Below are positions 55,191 through 63,912 of a stretch of DNA of 64,000 nucleotides, piece by piece; position 1 is the stretch's first letter; every line of letters starts with the position of its first letter. The stretch covers positions 992,001 through 1,056,000 of the forward strand of contig JACKHI010000001.1 of assembly GCA_020639075.1 (NCBI GenBank), in the 5' to 3' direction. The notes beneath the pieces were generated by a model. It made no database searches. It had not been told where the DNA came from and was given only the letters and a program-made list of their open reading frames with translations. This stretch comes from Phycisphaerales bacterium (GTDB lineage: Bacteria; Planctomycetota; Phycisphaerae; UBA1845; UTPLA1). The position numbers and the translations under genes are program-made.

Positions 55191-55229
55191 GATGGATCGG
55201 TTCCCTCGTTCGCGGAGGATGCCGGCGAA

Positions 55230-55709
55230 TCAGGCATTCTTGGTGGAGACATTATATGAGCTTAGGAGCGACTTGAACTCGTCCGTGAAAACGAAATTCT
55301 CCTCGGGGAAAACGAGGCCGCTCATGTTGTTGTCGATGTGGGAGAAGACGATATCGATCTCGGCGAGCAGCTCACCGTCGAGCGTGACGCGGCCGATCGT
55401 CGCGGCCGCCTCCTGCGTGATGTGCTCGATCTCGGCGTCGTATCGCAGCTGATCGCCCGGCCGGACTTCCTTGTGGAAACTGGCCCGCTTCACTTTGGCG
55501 AGGATCACTTTCTCCTCGAACCGCCTCGCCTCACCGACGAGAATCCCCGCCGTCTGGGCCATCCCCTCGACGATCAGGCTGGCCGGCATCACGGGCCAGC
55601 CCGGAAAGTGATCGTGCAAATGCTCTTCGGCGAGCGACACGTTCTTGATCGCCGTCGCCCGCACCCCCGACTGGAAATCGGTGAACTTGTCGATCCAGAC
55701 CCAGCGCAC
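55230..55709 (-). CDS. FabZ-like 3-hydroxyacyl-ACP dehydratase
   Basis: A 159-residue hot-dog-fold protein starting at GTG four bases after the ACP stop. The FabZ active-site segment is 'EEHLHDHFPGWPVMPASLIVEGMAQTAG', with catalytic His in 'HDHFPGWPVMP' and Glu in 'IVEGMAQ'. The central strands ('VILAKVKRASFHKEVRPGDQLRYDAEI') match the family. It would dehydrate 3-hydroxyacyl-ACP to trans-2-enoyl-ACP. A second FabZ-like gene in the same operon suggests a heterodimer, as with ApeI/ApeP, or two chain-length ranges. Confidence 0.9.
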   Translation of the reverse strand: MRWVWIDKFTDFQSGVRATAIKNVSLAEEHLHDHFPGWPVMPASLIVEGMAQTAGILVGEARRFEEKVILAKVKRASFHKEVRPGDQLRYDAEIEHITQEAAATIGRVTLDGELLAEIDIVFSHIDNNMSGLVFPEENFVFTDEFKSLLSSYNVSTKNA

Positions 55710-55713
55710 TTGG

Positions 55714-56103
55714 TTATGCCGCCACTTTCGACGTGACGTAGTTCACGATCGTCTTGACCGTGAACAAGTCCGTCATTTTCGCTACATCCGGGTCCTTCTC
55801 GAAATCCGTGAAGTCCGCATGCGGCATCGCGTTCTTGAGCGTCGTCATGCCCTTGTCCGTCATGCGGCCGTTCTCGACGTACTCCGGATTATTCATGATG
55901 TCATCCGGAAACAGCTCGCCGCGCGGGATCTTGATGGAGAACGTCCTTTCGAGCCGAAAGACGATATCCAGAAAGTCGATCGACTCGGCGCCGAGATCGC
56001 CCGTCAGCGTCGCATCCTCACTGACTTCGTCATCGTCAACGCCCAGCGCATCGACCAGTACGTCCTTCACCTTTTCAAAGACTTCATCGCGACTCATCGC
56101 CAT
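55714..56103 (-). CDS. Acyl carrier protein, unusually long
   Basis: A 129-residue carrier protein from ATG 56103 (GGAGG ten bases upstream). The phosphopantetheine site is Ser in 'GDLGAESIDFLDIVFRLE', a motif typical of specialised ACPs rather than the 'DSL' of housekeeping AcpP. Helix I matches ('VFEKVKDVLVDALGVDDDEVSEDATLTGDL'). An insert of about 45 residues ('PEYVENGRMTDKGMTTLKNAMPHADF...') separates the Ser helix from the last helix ('VKTIVNYVTSKV'). It carries the chain for the KS and dehydratases encoded around it. Confidence 0.9.
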   Translation of the reverse strand: MAMSRDEVFEKVKDVLVDALGVDDDEVSEDATLTGDLGAESIDFLDIVFRLERTFSIKIPRGELFPDDIMNNPEYVENGRMTDKGMTTLKNAMPHADFTDFEKDPDVAKMTDLFTVKTIVNYVTSKVAA

Positions 56104-56147
56104 ACCGTTTGATCCTCCATGCGGGCATTTCATCCCGTGGGCTGTTG

Positions 56148-56663
56148 CTATTTACCGTCGACGGTGACCGCTGCCACTTGAACCGCCGCCGGACCGCCCA
56201 TTAATTCGAACCTTTGTTTCATGACCGAAACGAGCTTCTCGTCGGTTTCCGCTAACGACGCGTCCATATCCGTCAGGTTGTAGTGTCGAAGTTTGAGACG
56301 CGATTTGACAATCTCACCACCGTCGGCGCCGCGCCCGACAGCCTTGAATTCACTTTCCAGTTCGTCGATCCGCAATGCCTCGGACGTCACTTCCAGCGTT
56401 CCGCCTGGCGCCACGAAGCTCTTGTAGTTCACGTTCTTCGCCTCGGCGAGAACGATCATGCTCTTCGAGAAGCCCTGACGAACGCGGACAAGCCAGGACG
56501 ACGTCTGGACCATCGCCTCCAGCATGAGAACGCCAGGCATCACAGGGAAAGTCGGAAAATGGTCGGCGAGGTACTCCTCCGCCAGACTCAGATTCTTGCG
56601 CGCGACAATCCGGCCCTGTTCGGGGTCAATCGTGACAATCCGATCAATGAGAACGAACTTCAT
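56148..56663 (-). CDS. FabZ-like 3-hydroxyacyl-ACP dehydratase, first gene of the acyl operon
   Basis: A 171-residue hot-dog-fold protein; ATG 56663 is chosen because the homologous 'MKFVLIDRIVTIDPEQG' begins there, although the ribosome site is poor. The active-site segment is 'AEEYLADHFPTFPVMPGVLMLEAMVQTSSWLVR' with catalytic His and Glu. The rest ('VLAEAKNVNYKSFVAPGGTLEVTSEAL') fits FabZ. The five genes 56148-56663, ACP, second FabZ, degenerate KS and FabF lie on one strand with gaps of 4-53 bases or overlaps, so they form one operon. Confidence 0.9.
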   Translation of the reverse strand: MKFVLIDRIVTIDPEQGRIVARKNLSLAEEYLADHFPTFPVMPGVLMLEAMVQTSSWLVRVRQGFSKSMIVLAEAKNVNYKSFVAPGGTLEVTSEALRIDELESEFKAVGRGADGGEIVKSRLKLRHYNLTDMDASLAETDEKLVSVMKQRFELMGGPAAVQVAAVTVDGK

Positions 56664-56855
56664 CTTCCGGCGGCCGCGCCACTCCGCTTCGCCCGATCCT
56701 CGCCGTGCTCCGCGCACGGACGCCGATCAGGCAGATAACTGGCCATCAAACCCCGCGTTTTAGCCCAAGGACGCCCGATTGGCAAGGCGAAGATTGCGGG
56801 GGATTCGAGGGCCTCTTTCCTGTCGGGAATTCACAACCCGGGCCCCTCCAGTACA

Positions 56856-57260
56856 TTATGATTCCTGACGAAGCACCTCGACGGAGACCGCCGTGAAGTG
56901 CTTCTCCTTCGATCCGTCCGCCTTCTTTCGTTTCTCGAATTTCGCCTTCACTTTGACCCGATCGCCCACGCGGATGTCGTTGACCGATCCCGCCTTGCCG
57001 CCGACAGTGATGACGCAGTCATCGCCGATCTCACCCGACACCGACATGGGCGTTCCCCCTTTCGGGTCCGGCATTTCCAGATCCGCCGAACGCTTGGCGT
57101 AGTCCATATACGTGACGGTCCCTTCCGCTTCCATCATCTTGTACTGGGCACCGCCCACGAAATACCAAGCCCCCGCGCCGCCGATGACCAAGAGCAACAC
57201 AATGATCAATGGCGCGTTGGAGCCGGGCTTCGGCGCCGTTCCCTGTGGTGATTCCGTCAT
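56856..57260 (-). CDS. Small membrane-anchored protein with an OB-like C-terminal domain
   Basis: A 134-residue protein with a good ribosome site (GAGGAG). A short Pro-rich N-terminus precedes one membrane helix ('APLIIVLLLVIGGAGAWYFVGG'). The outer domain (about 45-134) is beta-rich ('EGTVTYMDYAKRSADLEM', 'VSGEIGDDCVITVGGKAGSVNDIRVGDRVKVKAKFEKRKKADGSKEKHFTAVSVEVLR') and looks like a small OB-type barrel. I do not recognise a family. Divergent from the metallophosphoesterase gene. Confidence 0.75.
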   Translation of the reverse strand: MTESPQGTAPKPGSNAPLIIVLLLVIGGAGAWYFVGGAQYKMMEAEGTVTYMDYAKRSADLEMPDPKGGTPMSVSGEIGDDCVITVGGKAGSVNDIRVGDRVKVKAKFEKRKKADGSKEKHFTAVSVEVLRQES

Positions 57261-57392
57261 GAAAACTCTCCTCGCAATCGGGGAAATCTCGAATTCTTCG
57301 TTCCGTTTGCCAGCATCCGGGCAGCATCGGGGCGGGTCAAGTGCCGGTCTCGCGGTTTACGGATTTCGCCGATTTGAGCTACCATTCGCGCC

Positions 57393-58655
57393 ATGAACAT
57401 GAAGCGCCGAGTCCCTGCGTACGCCATTCCGGCAGCCCTCCTGATTGCGACGATTCCCGCCTGCGACACGACACCACCCAAAGGGCTCGCCAAGGGCCCT
57501 ATGGTCCAAATGGTCAAGCCCGACGGATTTACTGTCGTCTGGTACGACCACGACCCGAAGGCGACTCAGTGCAGTGCCAGGGCCGAAACCGGCGAAATCT
57601 TCAATGTGCGATCGATCAAAGGAGACGCCGCAGGTCGCCGTGTCGCAACATTCAAGATGCTCGACGCCGATACGCAGTACACGTATCAACTTGGCGACAG
57701 CAAGAGCCATCATAAATACACAACGCGAACCGCGCCGCCGTCCGCGCCCACGGCAGCCGACAACGCGGGCTCGCCCTCCCCTGCGAAGGACAAGGGATTT
57801 CGAATCCTTGCCTTCGGCGACAGCGGCTCCGGCGATGCCGAGCAATACAAGCTCGCCCAGCTCATGGTCAAGGAGAACCCCGCGATCGCCATCCACACCG
57901 GCGATTTGATCTACCCCGACGGAGAACGCAAAGACTACCCGGCGAAGTTCTTCGATCCTTACGCGGACCTCATCGCCTCAGTCCCGCTCTACCCGTGCCC
58001 AGGCAATCACGACGTCCGCACGGATCTCGCGGGGCCGATGTTCGCCGAATTCGAATTGCCGGAAAACGGCCCGGAAGGCGAGACGCCGGAACGGCACTAC
58101 TGGTTCGACTACGGTCAGGTCCGCTTCGTCTCCCTCGACACGAATATCGATCACAAGACGCTGATCGACGTCATCGCCCCCTGGATGGACAAGGTGCTCT
58201 CCGATCCGGGTCCGAGATGGAAGATCTGCTACTTCCATCACCCCGTTTACTCCAACGCCAATTACGGACCGACGCGAAAGCTCTGGAACTCGATCGTGCC
58301 CGTCATGGAGAAAAACGGCGTGCAGCTCGTCCTGAGCGGTCACGATCATCTGTACGAAAGATCCTATCCAATTCGCGCGCAGAAGATCGTCGAGCCGGGC
58401 AATGGCATCGTATATATCACGACCGGCGCCGGCGGTGCGGAACTCTACGCTCCCAAAGAGACGCCGATCCCCGAACTCGCGACGGTCTTCGAATCATCGC
58501 ACAGCTTCACGATTATCGATGTGACCTCTGACGAGTTGAAGGTCAAGCAAATCAATATCAGAGGAACAGCGGTCGACGAATTCAAGATCCCGCATCGAAG
58601 CGCGGACCATTCGCAGACAGATGAGGAGCCGAAAGAAGTGAAACCGGCGGCATGA
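57393..58655 (+). CDS. Metallophosphoesterase lipoprotein, purple-acid-phosphatase-like
   Basis: A 420-residue protein with a signal peptide ending at 'IPAC' (likely lipidation). The N-terminal domain (about 30-115) is fibronectin-III-like ('GFTVVWYDHDPKATQCSARAETG'), as in purple acid phosphatases. The catalytic domain shows the five metal-binding blocks: 'ILAFGDSGSGD', 'AIHTGDLIYPDG', 'PGNHDVR', 'WKICYFHHPVYS' and 'LSGHDHLYERSYP'. It should hydrolyse phosphate mono- or diesters outside the cytoplasm, perhaps to gain phosphate. ATG 57399 (residue 3) is an alternative start. Confidence 0.9.
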   Translation: MNMKRRVPAYAIPAALLIATIPACDTTPPKGLAKGPMVQMVKPDGFTVVWYDHDPKATQCSARAETGEIFNVRSIKGDAAGRRVATFKMLDADTQYTYQLGDSKSHHKYTTRTAPPSAPTAADNAGSPSPAKDKGFRILAFGDSGSGDAEQYKLAQLMVKENPAIAIHTGDLIYPDGERKDYPAKFFDPYADLIASVPLYPCPGNHDVRTDLAGPMFAEFELPENGPEGETPERHYWFDYGQVRFVSLDTNIDHKTLIDVIAPWMDKVLSDPGPRWKICYFHHPVYSNANYGPTRKLWNSIVPVMEKNGVQLVLSGHDHLYERSYPIRAQKIVEPGNGIVYITTGAGGAELYAPKETPIPELATVFESSHSFTIIDVTSDELKVKQINIRGTAVDEFKIPHRSADHSQTDEEPKEVKPAA

Positions 58656-58689
58656 CGCGGTTACGTCGTAGTCGCCGTCCAACCAATTC

Positions 58690-60093
58690 TCAATTCCCTG
58701 ACAATCGAAGGAAGATCAAGAACGAATCCTGCGCGACGCCGTCGCGATCGAAGGGCGTAATGATGTCGAGTTTGCCGTCGGCGTTGACATCGGAGAACGC
58801 AGTGCGGCCGATGTCAGCCACGGGATCCGTCGCGAGAATCGAGAAGCCGCTCCAGAAGTCCTGAACGTTTGACCCGCGCTGAAACCCGACCATGTTTCCG
58901 CTGGCCGTGACGAACGCATCCAGATCGCCGTCCAGGTTCAGGTCCACTAGCTGCAACTGATTGATCGTCTTGCCCTCGACGAGTTGCCCGAGGTTGTAGA
59001 CGCTCCACGGAAACCGCTGCTGTGAAATGAACGGGGCCCCCGGATTCTCGAACCACTGCACAAGTCCGAGGGTCGCAAACGCGACGGCCACATCGATGTC
59101 GCCGTCACCGTCGATGTCACCGAGCCCGATCGCGTCGCCGCCCTGGTTGTCCGGATCTCGTTCCGACTGCTGTCCCAGGATTCGACGCTCCCAATTCCCG
59201 GCTTCCGCCGCCGCTAGCCCGGATTCCTGCAGCGGATTCACGAGCCATCGGATGTTGAACGTCGCCGACGTCGGAAATGTCGCCACGATGTCCATGTCGC
59301 CGTCCTGATCGAGGTCAGCAACGTCGAGGTCTGTAATGAGATTCACGTCCAACGTGATCGTATCGGCCGCCTGCGTCCACGCGCCGCCGTCTCGCGCATT
59401 TGCGCCGCCCGGATTGAAGAAAATCCGGATTACATCGGTATTGTCGACTTCGTTCGAGCCGAGCACGACGTCGACCAGTCCGTCACCGTTCATGTCCGCG
59501 ATCGCAAAGGCGGTCATGCCCGTCGCTTCGCCGGGGATGACGAACGTCTCGGAAATCGTCACTTCCGTCCAGCCCAGCTGATCCCGCGGATCGTCCGGCG
59601 CAAACAGGAGGATCACGGCGCCCCGAATGCTCGCGCCATCCACCGGCGTAAACCCCGTATCCGTCGCCAGGACCGCCACGTCCGGATTGCCGTCGCCGTC
59701 GAAATCCGAGACCTCTAGATTCGTCATTTCTGAGATGGGACCGCCGCCCGCCACGGAGAACGTGTCGTAGGCGACTGCCGCGCCCGTGCGCATGTGCAGC
59801 TGAATCGGCTGACTTTCATTGGATCCCGAGACGAGATCGTCGAGTCCGTCACCGTCCATGTCCGCGACGACAATGACGCGTGCACCAGCCGTCGCTTCCA
59901 ACGCCGGATCGATCGCGGAAGAGGAGAAGATTGGAGCGGCGATCGTGTTCGCCGTCGGCGTCGTCGTGGTTGTTCCGCCGGGACCGAACGGTCCTCCCGG
60001 GCCGAAAAAGACAAACAACTCGGTGCACCCCGTCCCGGCAAGCGCCGACACGATCAGGCCTGCGAATACACATCGAACGCCGATACTGCGCAT
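58690..60093 (-). CDS. FG-GAP/VCBS repeat lipoprotein
   Basis: A 467-residue protein from ATG 60093 (GGAG six bases upstream), directly before a signal peptide ending at 'LAGTGC'. A Gly/Pro/Thr-rich linker follows. The body repeats the VCBS/FG-GAP blade: 'VIVVADMDGDGLDDLVSGSN', 'LEVSDFDGDGNPDVAVLA', 'FAIADMNGDGLVDVVLGSN', 'LDVADLDQDGDMDIVATF', 'IGLGDIDGDGDIDVAVAF', 'LQLVDLNLDGDLDAFVTA', 'TAFSDVNADGKLDIITPF'. Each Asp-rich loop probably binds calcium. It predicts a seven-bladed propeller at the cell surface. Convergent with the phosphoesterase gene, 34 bases apart. Confidence 0.88.
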   Translation of the reverse strand: MRSIGVRCVFAGLIVSALAGTGCTELFVFFGPGGPFGPGGTTTTTPTANTIAAPIFSSSAIDPALEATAGARVIVVADMDGDGLDDLVSGSNESQPIQLHMRTGAAVAYDTFSVAGGGPISEMTNLEVSDFDGDGNPDVAVLATDTGFTPVDGASIRGAVILLFAPDDPRDQLGWTEVTISETFVIPGEATGMTAFAIADMNGDGLVDVVLGSNEVDNTDVIRIFFNPGGANARDGGAWTQAADTITLDVNLITDLDVADLDQDGDMDIVATFPTSATFNIRWLVNPLQESGLAAAEAGNWERRILGQQSERDPDNQGGDAIGLGDIDGDGDIDVAVAFATLGLVQWFENPGAPFISQQRFPWSVYNLGQLVEGKTINQLQLVDLNLDGDLDAFVTASGNMVGFQRGSNVQDFWSGFSILATDPVADIGRTAFSDVNADGKLDIITPFDRDGVAQDSFLIFLRLSGN

Positions 60094-60247
60094 GATTGGC
60101 TCCATCCACGCGAACTTGAAATTCGGTTCAACGGGCGACGGCGCATGCAAGTCGCTGCGCGTCCCGATGCCCCCGAAAATCTCGTCCCGAATCCGTCGAC
60201 GGCGGCGCCTCGTCGCGCCCGCCGCGGGGCAAGTCGCCCGAGTCGAA

Positions 60248-61591
60248 TCACGACACGGCAGAACCTGCCCCCGACTCTTTATCGGCAATCTCAGCAATGA
60301 CTTCGGTGATATCCGTGTGATCCACGTCGCGACGCAGCAGAAACCAGGCAATTCCCGCCGACGCGTAGAAGTAGCTGACGGCGAACGCGGCCAAAACGGC
60401 CCACGTGAACATCAGCCAAAGTCGAATCAAGTGCCTGCCCAACCACGAAGTTCCCGTCAGCGTCAAATCCGTCGGCGTCCCATAAAACGGAGATTCGCCC
60501 GCCGGACTTGGTGGAATCCACATAGCTTCGAGCATCCCGGGCGCCGCCGCGTCGGCCGTTTTCGCCTCGAAGGAGGCGGCGCCCAGGTCCATTGTCGTCC
60601 CCAGCGCCTTCCCGCCGCACCAAAGCGACAAAGCCACGATCCACTTCAGCGCCGCAAAGGCGATGACGCCGACCACAAACGCGACGGCGTAGTAGAACAG
60701 CGACTTCACGGGTCGCTTAACCACAAATCCGGCGGAATCGACGATCGCATCGCCGGCGTCCGAACCGGCTGCGGCGATTCCGAACGGCGCCAACGGCAGC
60801 GCGAGCGCGCCGAGGATGACCGCCATCGCCATGATGACGCCGCCGAGAATCGCGATCGGAAACAGAACACCGACGATCAGACTTCCGACAAATGGTATCG
60901 CCCCGACGAGACCGAATATCCACAGCGCGATCGCGCTCGCAAGGACGACCATCAGGGGCAGGACTGGAATCGTCGCCGCCTGCATCCACTGCGATTTACA
61001 CACTTGCCTGTATTCACGAAGGCTCGGCTCGTCGTTGCGCGCAACCGCCAGAGCAACGCCGCGACAGATACCGATCCCAACGAATCCCCAGATTACGACC
61101 AGCCCAAGACCGTAGAGGATTGCGAACACGGCGTGCATGGACACGAGCCATGCGATCGCCATGAATGCGTCGCGCGCCGCCGCAAACAACGCACCTGGAT
61201 TGAGGCCAAACACCGCGGCAATGCAGCGATCCTCTGTAAGCCGGACCTGCAACAGCAGTTCCTTGAAGACTCCCGATGCGTGCACTCGATTGTCGGCGAC
61301 GATCATCTCGCCGATCGTCGATCGCACGGCGCGCGAATCCGCCAGTTGACGGTACAGTCCCGACTCCGTCACCCAGTGGTCGTTCACATGCAAAGCCACG
61401 GGCGACGCGCTGGCCGGCCACGCAGCGTCCAGCCCCATCCCCAGCAAAACCGACGCAATCACGCCCGCCAGCGCGAGCGCCAGCCGCGCGGGTTGCCAGA
61501 TCGCAATTCCGAACGCCCGGAACAGGAGCGTGAAATCGAAAAAAGTGGAGCCGGCCGGCCGTCGATCGGTAACCTGGGAATGTGAATCCAT
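60248..61591 (-). CDS. Polytopic membrane protein of unknown function
   Basis: A 447-residue protein with about seven membrane helices: 'ALALAGVIASVLLGMGL', 'AWLVSMHAVFAILYGLGLVVIWGFVGIGI', 'ATIPVLPLMVVLASAIALWIFGLVGAI', 'SLIVGVLFPIAILGGVIMAMAVILGALAL', 'LFYYAVAFVVGVIAFAALKWIVAL', 'LWLMFTWAVLAAFAVSYFYASAGIAWFLL'. A soluble segment after helix 1 ('VALHVNDHWVTESGLYRQLADSRAVR') faces one side. I recognise no transport or catalytic motif. ATG 61591 is preferred over a TTG four codons earlier. Confidence 0.8.
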   Translation of the reverse strand: MDSHSQVTDRRPAGSTFFDFTLLFRAFGIAIWQPARLALALAGVIASVLLGMGLDAAWPASASPVALHVNDHWVTESGLYRQLADSRAVRSTIGEMIVADNRVHASGVFKELLLQVRLTEDRCIAAVFGLNPGALFAAARDAFMAIAWLVSMHAVFAILYGLGLVVIWGFVGIGICRGVALAVARNDEPSLREYRQVCKSQWMQAATIPVLPLMVVLASAIALWIFGLVGAIPFVGSLIVGVLFPIAILGGVIMAMAVILGALALPLAPFGIAAAGSDAGDAIVDSAGFVVKRPVKSLFYYAVAFVVGVIAFAALKWIVALSLWCGGKALGTTMDLGAASFEAKTADAAAPGMLEAMWIPPSPAGESPFYGTPTDLTLTGTSWLGRHLIRLWLMFTWAVLAAFAVSYFYASAGIAWFLLRRDVDHTDITEVIAEIADKESGAGSAVS

Positions 61592-61719
61592 AATGCTCGT
61601 CAATCCTGTAATGACAGTACAAGTCGTTGCAGGATTATACGAGACAGAGGCAGTTTGCTAAACGCACGCCGATCTCTGAAAATCAGCGGGGTTGAAACGC
61701 GGCAATCAAGAAAACACCG

Positions 61720-62061
61720 CTATTTCTTGGGTTTGCCTTTATTGGCGGCGTCCTTCTTGGGCTTGGCATCGGCCTTCGACTTGTTGGAGTCCTCCGTCTT
61801 GCCGACCTTGTCCCCGTCGGCCGACTTGCCGTCGCCGGACTCCGCCGTCGCCGCCTTTTTGTAACTGTCGCTGCGATAGTCCGTCTGGTAGAAGCCCGAG
61901 CCTTTGAAAATCACGGCTCCGCCGGTGCCGATCAGGCGGCGGACCTTCGTCTTCTCGCCGCAATTCTCGCAGTCCGCTTTACGTAACGGCTGTGCCTTGA
62001 TCGACTGAAAGACGTCGAAGACCGATCCGCAATCACCGCACTGATACTCATACGTCGGCAT
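61720..62061 (-). CDS. FmdB-family zinc-ribbon protein
   Basis: A 113-residue protein with the family signature 'MPTYEYQCGDCGSVFDVFQSI' and a second pair 'CENCG', four Cys that bind one zinc. 'GGAVIFKGSGFYQTDYRSDSYKK' completes the conserved part. The C-terminal 45 residues are Lys/Asp/Ala-rich and probably disordered. The start (GAGGTG six bases upstream) lies 14 bases inside grpE, so the two are coupled. The function of the family is not settled. Confidence 0.9.
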   Translation of the reverse strand: MPTYEYQCGDCGSVFDVFQSIKAQPLRKADCENCGEKTKVRRLIGTGGAVIFKGSGFYQTDYRSDSYKKAATAESGDGKSADGDKVGKTEDSNKSKADAKPKKDAANKGKPKK

Positions 62062-62656
62062 CGTTCACCTCATTTGCGCGTTCAGTCGAATCGGAATCCG
62101 CGACGACCGGCTTCGCTGCCGCGACGGCCACTTTCGCCGGGCGCAGCACGCGATCGTGCATGCAGTAGCCCCGTTGCAACTCCTGGGTCACAGTCCCCGC
62201 CGCCGCATCCGTCTGGAAATCCTGCAACATCGCCTCGTGACGCATCGGATCGAACACAGCTCCGATCGCTTCGATCGGCGCAACGCCATGATTCTTCAGG
62301 GCCTTGACCAGTTCCTCCCTGACCATCCGCACGCCAACGACGAGGGCGTCATTTGCATCGTGACCGGGTATGGCGTCGACCGTCCGATCGAGGTTGTCGA
62401 GCACGGACAGCATCGATCGGGCCAGATCCAGGCCCGCCGTCTTCATCGCATTCTGATGTTGCTGCGTCAGCCGTTTGCTGATGTTGGCGCACTCCGCCTG
62501 CGCCCGAAGCAGCCGATCGCGAAGTTCGTCACGCTCCTGACGCAGCGATTCGATTTCATCCACCGGTGTCGCGCCGGCCTGAGGCTCACCGGCCGACCCG
62601 ATCGGACCGTCGGTCTCAGGCGTTTCCGTCGTCGTATTGTTGTCTTCAATCGTCAT
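62048..62656 (-). CDS. grpE: Nucleotide exchange factor GrpE
   Basis: A 202-residue GrpE: an acidic disordered N-terminus, a long coiled coil ('VDEIESLRQERDELRDRLLRAQAECANISKRLTQQHQNAMKTAGLDLARSML') and the C-terminal beta domain ('GVAPIEAIGAVFDPMRHEAMLQ', 'GTVTQELQRGYCMHDRVLRPAKVAVA'). It releases ADP from DnaK in the heat-shock chaperone cycle. It lies 125 bases after dnaJ on the same strand. I see no CIRCE element upstream of either gene; dnaK is not in the window. Confidence 0.95.
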   Translation of the reverse strand: MTIEDNNTTTETPETDGPIGSAGEPQAGATPVDEIESLRQERDELRDRLLRAQAECANISKRLTQQHQNAMKTAGLDLARSMLSVLDNLDRTVDAIPGHDANDALVVGVRMVREELVKALKNHGVAPIEAIGAVFDPMRHEAMLQDFQTDAAAGTVTQELQRGYCMHDRVLRPAKVAVAAAKPVVADSDSTERANEVNDADV

Positions 62657-62781
62657 CGTTGTTATTCAATTATGCGGTCCACGCCGACCGCTTCTGTGAA
62701 CTCAATGCCCTCTAGTCGCGTTGAGGCATCGACGGGCGCTTGTCACAAACGTACCGACGCCTCGCCTTGGCAACAGCAACG

Positions 62782-63912
62782 CTATTCGAATTCGAAGAAT
62801 TCCTTCAGCTTGTCAAAAAAGCCCTTGCTCTCGGGATTCACACGCGCGTCCTCCGTCTCCGCGAAATCCCGCAACAGCTCGCGCTGTTTGCTGTTGAGCT
62901 TTCTCGGCACTTCGACGCGAACCTCGACAAGCTGATCGCCCGGACGACCGCTTCGCAGATCGGGCAGCCCTTTGCCACGCATGCGAACGACTTCGCCGAA
63001 CTGCGTGCCCGCCGGAATCTCAATCTCCTCCTTGCCTCGGAGCGTCGGCACTTCGATCGTCGCGCCGAGCGCCGCCTGCGTGAAGCTGATCGGCAAGACG
63101 CAGATCAAGTCGTTCCCATGCCGGTGCAGAAACGGATGCGACTCCACGCGAACGTAGCAGTGCAGATCGCCGCGCGATGTACCATCCGCCCCCGGCTCAC
63201 CTTCACCGCGCAGTCGAATCGCCTGACCGTCCTGAATGCCGGGCGGAATCTTGACTGTCACGACGCGGCGCTTCGGCATGCGACCGCTCCCCTTGCAGTC
63301 GTGGCATTTGTCGGTGAACGACTTGCCGCGGCCGTGACAGGCGGGACACGCCGTCACAACGCGCGTCGTGAAGAATCCGCCGCCGCTGGATCGCTCGACC
63401 TGGCCGTAGCCGCCGCACGTATCGCAGGTCGTGACCTTGCTGCCCGGTTCGGCGCCCTTGCCCGCGCAACGATCGCAGAAGTCCCGCCGCGTGAACTCGA
63501 TCGAGCGCTCCGTCTCATCCAGCACGTCGGCCATCGAGATCACGACTTCCGTCTGGAGATCCACGCCGCGCGCCGCCCGTCGGGCGCTGCCGCCGCCGAA
63601 CATATCGCCGAAGATGTCCCCGAAGACGCTGAAAATGTCATCGGGGCGCATGCGGGAGAAATCGTGGGCCGTCGTGCCGCTCAGACCTTCGTGGCCGTAT
63701 CGATCGTAGCGCTCGCGCTGTTCCGGATTCGACAGAACCTCGTAGGCCTCTGCCGCCTCCTTGAACTTCACTTCCGACTCAGGATCGCCGTTGCTGCGAT
63801 CGGGATGATATTGCATGGCCGCCTTGCGATAGGCGCGCTTGATCTCGTCGGGCGATGCACTTCGCTCAACGCCCAGAACTTCGTAGTAGTCGCGCTTCGT
63901 CGCCACCGGCAT
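62782..63912 (-). CDS. dnaJ: Chaperone protein DnaJ
   Basis: A 376-residue type I J-protein from ATG 63912 (AGGA seven bases upstream). J domain (about 5-70) with 'DYYEVLGVERSASPDEIKRAYRKAAMQYHPDRS' including HPD. A Gly/Phe-poor linker with 'DIFSVFGDIFGDMFGG' follows. Four CxxCxGxG zinc repeats ('CDRCAGKG', 'CDTCGGYG', 'CPACHGRG', 'CHDCKGSG') and the substrate-binding C-terminal domain ('VKIPPGIQDGQAIRLRGEGEPG', 'RMRGKGLPDLRSGRPGDQLVEVRV') complete it. It delivers unfolded proteins to DnaK. First gene of a probable dnaJ-grpE-fmdB unit. Confidence 0.96.
   Translation of the reverse strand: MPVATKRDYYEVLGVERSASPDEIKRAYRKAAMQYHPDRSNGDPESEVKFKEAAEAYEVLSNPEQRERYDRYGHEGLSGTTAHDFSRMRPDDIFSVFGDIFGDMFGGGSARRAARGVDLQTEVVISMADVLDETERSIEFTRRDFCDRCAGKGAEPGSKVTTCDTCGGYGQVERSSGGGFFTTRVVTACPACHGRGKSFTDKCHDCKGSGRMPKRRVVTVKIPPGIQDGQAIRLRGEGEPGADGTSRGDLHCYVRVESHPFLHRHGNDLICVLPISFTQAALGATIEVPTLRGKEEIEIPAGTQFGEVVRMRGKGLPDLRSGRPGDQLVEVRVEVPRKLNSKQRELLRDFAETEDARVNPESKGFFDKLKEFFEFE

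Noticed and set aside
54159..55259. 366-residue plus-strand frame
   Set aside because: Antisense to the degenerate ketosynthase gene; Arg-rich shadow.
59819..61585. 588-residue open frame on the plus strand
   Set aside because: It spans two minus-strand genes with clear domains (VCBS propeller, membrane protein) and the gap between them; the product is Arg/His/Gln-rich without any motif.
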